Shown here: positions 57,739 to 64,000 of the stretch, one piece after another | Layout: each line of letters begins with the position of its first letter | How positions within the stretch are numbered: position 1 is the stretch's first letter | DNA from: Tetracladium setigerum | Lineage: Eukaryota > Ascomycota > Leotiomycetes > Helotiales | Assembly: GCA_031472005.1 (NCBI GenBank) | Contig: PZJY01000001.1 | Coordinates: 2,666,001 to 2,730,000, forward strand | Length of the DNA: 64,000 nucleotides | Reading direction: 5' to 3' | Made by a program: the position numbers and the translations under genes | The notes under the pieces: generated by a model | What the model was told of the DNA's origin: nothing | Seen by the model: the letters and a program-made list of their open reading frames with translations, nothing else | The model's database searches: none

Positions 57739-59951
57739 TTAGGCAGGAGACTTGCTCGGTGCGCTAAGCTGTGCTGACCCGCCATTTTGACGTGCATCAC
57801 CGCTGCTCATGTTCAAGTTACCCATACCGGTAGAGAGGAAAGCGAAAGGATCGCTCTCTCCTTGGTTGGCATAGAAGTTAGATCCACCGGCCGAGGCGGG
57901 TCCATTGGATGCGGAGGAGAAAGCGGCTTCGGCAGCACGGCTATCAAAAGGGCCAGCAGAGTGAGAACCTCCGGATGGACCACCAAAGTGAGTGTTCAAA
58001 GAAGGATAGTTGCCACTGGGTCCACCGATGCCAGATGGAAGAGCGTAGGTGCTTGGGGGACCTCCGAAGTGTTGGCCACCATATCCACCAGCTGCAAAGC
58101 CACCTGTAGAAGCAAATGGACCTGGACCTGGAGTTCCGGCCATAGAGCCTGGGCCCATGCTGAAATTTGACGGTCCATCCATTGGCGATGGGTATCCAGA
58201 ATCGGCCACGACAGAAGCGCCTGCACGACTTGCACCACATCGAAGACAGCTCACATTCTTGGCAAAGTTGTGGTAACTGCAACCTTCTGAACCACATTTC
58301 CAATCACCAGCACGGAAAGGAACAACACCTCCACTGCCACCCATACGTCCGCCACCATGTCCACCCATGCCGCCTCCGTGATGTCCCATGTGTTGAGGAG
58401 GTGGCATCATTGCTGGCGGTCCGTAACCATATCCACCGCCACCACCATAACCTCCCATTGAGTCACCACTTGGGCCGGCACTCATTGCCGGGAAAGAGCA
58501 GCGGAAGCATGCGGTTCGGCGTTGGAAGTTAGAGAAACCACATGATGGGCAAGTCCAATCTCCTGGACGAGGGCGGTTCTTGCTTGGTGGGAAGGGGGTC
58601 AAGATCTCTGCAGCACGATCAAGCACACGACTTGAGGATGGGGATACTTCAATGGCCTTCTCGTTGAGAGCACGTCCATTCATGCAGAGACTCTCGGCAG
58701 CCTGGTAAGGAGTTAGACAATGTCCTCGCGAGGAGAAGAATTTCATGAGTGCATTTTGGGAGAGGGAGAGCAATCTGTCATAAAGCAGTAGATTATATTC
58801 GTGGGGCGCTGACACCACGAATTTGTAAAATCCACAAGCCCGACAGAACATAAACAAATGGGTATGAGATGAATTGCTGACCTCTTCGTGGGATGAGAAA
58901 ACTGCGAACCCAGAGCCCGTGGGCTTGTGCTGGTCAGGAGTGCGTAGGGTCCAGAAAGCGATCGGGCGTCCTCCAAATTGGGTGAACCAGCTCTCGAGCT
59001 CAGATTGAGTGGTATCGTGAGGAAGACCGGCCATGTGGAGGACCTTGCTGCGCTCGGAGAGGAAAGCTCGCACATCGGCACGGGCATCCATTGGTCTTGT
59101 GAGAACGTCAGGGTGCTCATGGGTGGTTGAGACTTGCGGATCAATCCCCGGAGGACGCGTGCCAATGTCACCGCCTCTTCCATAGCTCTGCGAGGAGAAG
59201 CTGGTGCCAATGCTTGTAGGTGGAATGGCAGGTTGTGCTTGATTGGGGCACTGGCCTGGACTGGCTCAACCTCAAGAGCAGCGCAGATGTTGGACAACAT
59301 GGAGGGGCCGAATGGCAGAGACTCCGGGTGGTGTTGTTGCCATCGCTGATACTCTGTTCGCAGGTCGAAAGTTCGGGAGTGTTGAAGGTATGGGGGTAGC
59401 ACAACAGCCTTATCACGAGCTTCGCGGGGAAGCTGGACTCGGAGGTCCCAGGAGTCGAGGGTAACGAAGGAGAAATCGAGGTTCTGCGAGGTTAAGTGCT
59501 CGGACGCGAAGGCATCGAAACGGTTGATTGCATCGCGGAAGGTTCCTGCATTGCGAACATGTTCCCAGGTGAGGGTAGTCAAGCTCGCTGGGTATCCTGT
59601 TAGCAAATGCCCGCCGTGTGATATGGCAGAGGGGTTTGCCGTCGCTCTGCGGCACAATATAATCTGAAACTTACTGCACAACGGAGTGATCGGGGTGTTG
59701 ATGGGCTTGACGAGCACGCTTTCGCGGTGAAGCTGTAGATAATTAGAACAATGGCATCAGCTGGCAGATGAAAAAGGAAGCTCGTCTCATACCTCTTCAC
59801 AGCTCTTTGCATCAAGCAAGATCCACCCAAGCTCAATAACCTCTGCAGAATCCTTGGTGACATAAACTCCATGCTCGTCGCAGGTGGTGGCTACGTGGAT
59901 GACCACATATCGATCTAAGTTGCCCTGCTGGCCTTGCGTTGTAGATGACAT
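57739..59951 (-). CDS. RNA-binding protein: ERI-1-like (degenerate) exonuclease domain, RRM and two RanBP2 zinc fingers
   Basis: Exons on the minus strand are 59793-59951, 59675-59732, 58882-59587 and 57739-58701. The 180-bp last intron has no in-frame stop. The repaired product is about 628 residues. The first 250 residues match the DEDDh exonuclease fold of ERI-1 (VVIHVATTCDEHG, LCTSLTTLTWEHVRNAGTF, TLDSWDLRVQLP), but the DxE of motif I reads HxA. An RRM follows with VLHMAGLPHDTTQSELESWF and SGFAVFSSHEE. Two RanBP2-type zinc fingers follow: GDWTCPSCGFSNFQRRTACF and GDWKCGSEGCSYHNFAKN, each CxxC-like pairs that bind single-stranded RNA in this family. A Gly-rich C-terminus ends the protein. 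The frame slips at 59121-59123. The protein probably acts as an RNA-binding regulator and not as a nuclease. Confidence 0.88.
59121..59123 (-). other. candidate 1-base deletion in C/G run (RNA-binding protein gene)
   Basis: Coding-strand frame passes from ..VLRGLIRKSQPP to HEHPDVLTRPMDARADVRAF one base out. A fourth C joins them with family-like sequence on both sides. Confidence 0.7.
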
Positions 59952-62900
59952 CTTCGCAGACATGTACCGTGTCCCGTATCGGAGCGAGCTGTTATTGTTG
60001 TTGTTGTTAATGGGGGATGGGTGAGCTTCTCAACCGGGACGTCGATGGGGGAGTTGGGAGCAAAAGGAGCTGGGGGGATTGGAAGGCCGGCGGAGGAGGA
60101 GTGAATGACGGTAGAAGACTCCAGCACGAGATTGAAAGCAAAGATGAAGTTGATCCCTCCTTTGTGAATCGTGATGAGGGAAAAGGAGAGTCTGCGAGAG
60201 TGAGGTGGAGCACGACGAAGAGTTTACAGAGGAGCAATTTCTGGTTCTACCGGGTATGGATTTAGCGTGGCTGAAAGAAAGTCTTGGTGTGTTCGGAGTT
60301 TCGCAGATGTTCCCTGACATTAATTTTGTGCGAGCGACGGCGAGACAACGCCTCGGGACTTTAGGGGACGGGGCGAAGATGCAAGAACAGGAACTTTATA
60401 TGATGACCAGCTGACAGATAGAGAGAAGTATAAGTCGACAACATAAAAGAAAAGAGAAAGAAAGGGACGGGAAACTGATTCAATCTTTCTCTCTTTTCGT
60501 TATATACCTTACACACACACACACATACATACGCACACACCCCAACTGCACCCCATCTCTCTGTGGCCCCTTGTATCGTCCGCCGCCTCTGTCGAGTCGT
60601 GTTCGCGACTCGTCTCGGTTGTTCTCCTCTACAAACAGTGGGTGTCAAACTCCCGTTTCCACATATTATTTCAGGGGGGCTACTCGTCTCCTAGAGCCAG
60701 TGACAAGCAAGCATTATCCTAAAGTCCACGGAATATGAAAGGGGGATAATCCTGTTTAGGCCAAATTGACGTTGTACTGGATATTCATATAAATAATGTT
60801 CTATGGAGGAGCTAGTTTGTTGACATCGGGGCGGCCCTCTTTGTTTTGATTCGCTTACCTACCCGTTTGCCTCTTCTCTCTTCTCCCACCCGCACATATA
60901 CTATCTACATCTACTGTACCAGCGGTTGCTGGGCTGACGAGTAGAGAGGAACCATATCGTATCTCACCAACGCCAGCATTTGAGCGTTACCAAGATGCTC
61001 TCCAGACGGTAGCAACGGTAATCAGCCTCTAAATGCATTATCCCGGCAGCTTACCATCATCCCACACCTTTACTTGCCTTCCCTGCCACTGTTTCGTACC
61101 GAACTTTGAGCGTGGGGTTTCTTATATATGGCCATTCATTTGAAAGATGTAATTAATTCTACGCTCTTCCAACTTCCAAAGCCAATAATGTTAATGCTCA
61201 AGGTGGAGAGGTTAGGACCTAGGTACGGGATACGTATCACCAAGGCTACCAAGCTACGAATACTCCCCGTATTGCCAGAAGATATCGATCACAATTGCGT
61301 GCAAGCGACGTGCTCGCCACGAGCCAAACTCCCGCAATCCCCGGAGGTGGATTCGTCGTCCTCCCCCCTCTTCATTTCAACGTCACACAGAGTGCAACGC
61401 TACCACCAAGTTGTACCACCACTCTCCAATCCTCCAATCCTCCAGTGCTCCTCATGTCTTGGAAAACCCCCGTTGCCGCATGTGGGAAGGCAAAAGCACG
61501 CCCGGGAGCATCCAATCGGCGTGGTACCATCATGGAAGCTTGGACCGTGGTTAACGGCGGCCATTGCTACTAAATTCAGCCACTTCACTTGTCAAACCGG
61601 TTGGTATGTACTTGGTACACACTCATGTCACAAATCAACTTCTCTCCCGGTCCAGTAACATAAAAGCAACACACCCTCTCGCTTTTCGTAGGGAGACACT
61701 AGACACCTGCAATGTCCAATGATTTTGATACACTAAAGAAGGAGGAGGGTTACTCCAGAAGACCGATCAACATTACAGTACAGCCTTCACGGAAGAAAAC
61801 AAAACTTTCTGGTCTGGTAGAAAACGAGGACTCGGAACTATCGATCGAATACACTATTACGGAGGACGCTGTCCAGAACTGTACTGTATTATTACCCCTA
61901 TCTTTTCCGCCGAAAGCAAAGTCCCTCGACAAGCAGCGTCATCCACATCTCGTCCCATCTCTGCTTTGTTTCATAATCTCGCAGGGGAAGTGATCAGCCA
62001 GGACTTCGCTTCCGAACGTGCACACACGATATCCATATCTGGCCACAATCGCAATCCAACCCGTCATTTATCCCGACCTCTTCCCTGTTGGCAATTGTTC
62101 CACGAAAGGAACGAACCTTTCTCTCAAACCCATCACCCAAGCCATCCCGTTTCCCAGCGGACTGATATCTCGGTAACCTGCATATTTCTTCCGAGACAAG
62201 CTGAGCGGGAGGGATTCCAGCTATTAGGTTGGAGATCCGACGAGACGAGAGAGTGGTGCATGGACGAACCGACGAGTGTCAAGATTGCCGCGACAGCCGC
62301 GCTCCGTTTGTCTCATTTCCTTTCTCGTCTGAAAGGGGCTTTCTTGATACCCTTGTTCGTCTTCATTGAGGCGCGGAACGGCGGAGATTGTATGAATAGG
62401 GGCATCTTGGCTTCGAGCACAAGCCAGCTTCGTAAGCCTCGTACAACTTTTGTTCAACAACTACATTGCTACTACAAGGCTTTTTATCTTGGTTTCCAGG
62501 CAGTTCGGTTTCCTCTTCTAGTGCGCACTGTATTGTTTGGAAAATTTCCTACAAATTTCTCGATGGAGTAGTCTTGCAAGTGTAAAACTTTTCGAACCTC
62601 TTTCAATATCGCTCGTACTGGCAACGCTCCAACTCAAGAAATACTGACAAGTTGAGAACAGAGCATTGACCCAATGAAAGCCCCCAAAAAAACAATAACA
62701 TGAAAATATGGTTACAATACAATCTTACCCATCGGTAAATGTATATACACTTCTTGAATATCAAGAATTAAATCTCTTTCACCTCGGTTTTTTCGACTTC
62801 GCCATACTCCTATCGTGCGAACGCACTGCCAACTGCCACAACTAAGAAATACAAACATATATTTAGAACGAGCAAGACATGAAATACAAAGCATCGGTAG

Positions 62901-63597
62901 AGAGCCAGAAGGCTGAAATCAGGTACAAAGTCGTTAGAATGTGGAAGATGAAGGTGCTAGAATTCGAAGAGCAGAGAAAGTAGAGATGAATTATGGTCGG
63001 AGCCAGTCCATGAAGGATTCTCCCTGTAGATTCTCGATGCAAACAAAGCCAGCTCACGATGTATCGCACAAAGATTCGACGCAATCTCCTTTGATATATT
63101 TTTTTATCTAGTTGTAATCTTGTACTCGTTGTCAAGCCTTTGTCGTCGTCGTTTTTAAACCTTGCTGCCATATTTGCGGTTTCACTGTTTTTCCTCTTAA
63201 CGCCAAGCTGATATCAACATCAACGGTTCAAAGAAACTACCTGGTTAGGTAGAGCCACGCTGAAATAGGCGCTCACACGTCTATTCATGTGCTCCCGCTC
63301 ATAGATGAGACTCAAAGTTGTAAGCTTTGTTTCGAAACCTTCCGGTCTAAAATGAGCAACGATTGCGAGCTGTTGGGACACACGAATATTCTTCTTTGGG
63401 GAAAGGGGTTTGCGGCCGATCAGCGACCTCAAAGGCCTGCAGATCTCGGTCTCGCATCTCAATGTTTTGTAGGACGCCTTTGATTTAAATATTGATTTAG
63501 ACTTCATACCCTAAAGTCCCCTTCAGCTCGGCTCTAAGGCGACAAAAGCAAAAGATCAGCAGAGTTAAGTATATCGTTCGTACTGTTAAGGCACAAC
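59952..63597. other. 3.6 kb region without a supported gene
   Basis: The first kilobase is the promoter and leader of the minus-strand RNA-binding protein gene, with a CA microsatellite at about 60510-60541. Open frames at 61128-61658 and 61966-62571 (plus) and 62863-63171 (minus) have no recognisable motif or splice pattern, so I leave them uncalled. Confidence 0.5.
60510..60541. repeat. CA microsatellite, interrupted
   Basis: CA units with two CATA interruptions in noncoding sequence. Confidence 0.85.
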
Positions 63598-63825
63598 TTG
63601 TATTTAAGGATCCATCCTTTCATGCTTGATGAGAGGCATTTCGTCAAAAACCCACTGACCAAGGCCGCAGAGGTGGTGCGCCTCCTCAACCCCAAGATCA
63701 AGTTCTTCGTCTTTGCGACTCCAATGCTCGGACGCACGGTAGACCTACGCGTAGTTAACCTCTTATATAGTACATCAACTGTGGTGATTTCATCACCGAG
63801 CACACTGGCGAGTACCGAAGGGTAG
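63598..63825 (+). pseudogene. SNF2/DEAD-like helicase fragment
   Basis: About 75 codons read HPFMLDERHFVKNP, then KAAEVVRLLNPKIKFFVFATP and MLGR. This has the spacing of helicase motif II (DEGH/DEAH, here DERH), the following basic His-x-x-Lys-Asn, and motif III (T-A/G-T-P, here FATP) of SNF2-type ATPases. No ATG-led gene, Walker A or C-terminal helicase lobe is present around it, and downstream codons soon end at a stop. It is a remnant, or an exon fragment of something broken off. The match rests on motif recognition only. Confidence 0.55.
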
Positions 63826-64000
63826 ATCAATAAACTATCAACGACCCAACTTCGGCTGATAGGAGATATTTCCATGGGACTACCACCGGCGAAAGTCGTT
63901 GTATACCACGACAAGTCCCCCCCCCACTTGTCAGTAGTAGTTTTTCCTGCCTTCAACCTTTTTTAATTTTTTTTTTTCACTACGACCGCGTTTTGAGCTT
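63826..64000. other. window end
   Basis: Short tail containing a run of about ten C (near 63920) and a run of T. No gene was recognised. Confidence 0.4.

Noticed and set aside
1302..59123. Programmed ribosomal frameshifting as the cause of the frame slips
   Set aside because: The sites have no common slippery heptamer or downstream structure, occur in unrelated genes, and simple one-base homopolymer under-calling explains them all.
61128..62571. Two plus-strand open frames of 176 and 201 codons
   Set aside because: Composition is irregular, no domain is recognisable and no intron-exon pattern extends them. They are probably chance frames in untranslated or intergenic sequence.

Overview
The window comes from a filamentous ascomycete (Pezizomycotina; Leotiomycetes such as Helotiales is my best guess, from protein flavour only). 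It has many short GT-AG introns of 45-250 bp with CTAAC-type branch sites and long intergenic spacers. Its content is typically fungal: an SidL/SidF-like siderophore acyltransferase, a manganese-type lipoxygenase, a LaeA-like methyltransferase, a PTH11-like receptor, a HET/WD40 protein and P450s. I reconstructed exon structures by hand from splice sites and reading-frame phase.

Layout. 0.6-12.9 kb: hydroxyornithine acyltransferase (585-2290), secreted lipoxygenase (3106-5389), nine-exon methyltransferase (7138-8551), DapA-family aldolase (9355-10322) and, on the minus strand, a seven-helix receptor (11311-12851). 12.9-17.7 kb is a 4.8 kb stretch without a recognisable gene. 17.7-28.1 kb: C2H2 transcription factor (minus), Yos9/OS-9 ERAD lectin, a deleted P450 pseudogene and a HET domain joined directly to seven WD40 repeats. 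29-41 kb: membrane-anchored double-psi barrel protein, mitochondrial calcium uniporter (minus), 2-oxoglutarate dehydrogenase E1 (minus), TFIIH subunit TFB1 and an unrecognised Cys-motif protein. 41.7-55.7 kb: DAL5-type MFS transporter (minus), large F-box protein, CYP504-type P450 and a second unrecognised Cys-motif protein. 57.7-60 kb: a minus-strand ERI-1-like, RRM and RanBP2 zinc-finger protein. The last kilobase holds a fragment of an SNF2-type helicase. The genes look like ordinary dispersed housekeeping and accessory genes, not one cluster. Two pairs share bidirectional promoter regions: transcription factor/Yos9 and OGDH/TFB1.

Most notable. (1) Eight otherwise sound genes each need one or two single-base insertions in a short homopolymer to read through. 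Every shift is in the same direction, which points to consensus deletions rather than eight decayed genes. (2) A HET-WD40 protein lacks the NACHT domain that normally joins those parts. (3) The exonuclease-like domain of the RNA-binding protein has lost key catalytic residues. (4) An intron in the CYP504-type gene begins with AT where GT is expected. I found no CRISPR array, rRNA, convincing tRNA or intact transposon.
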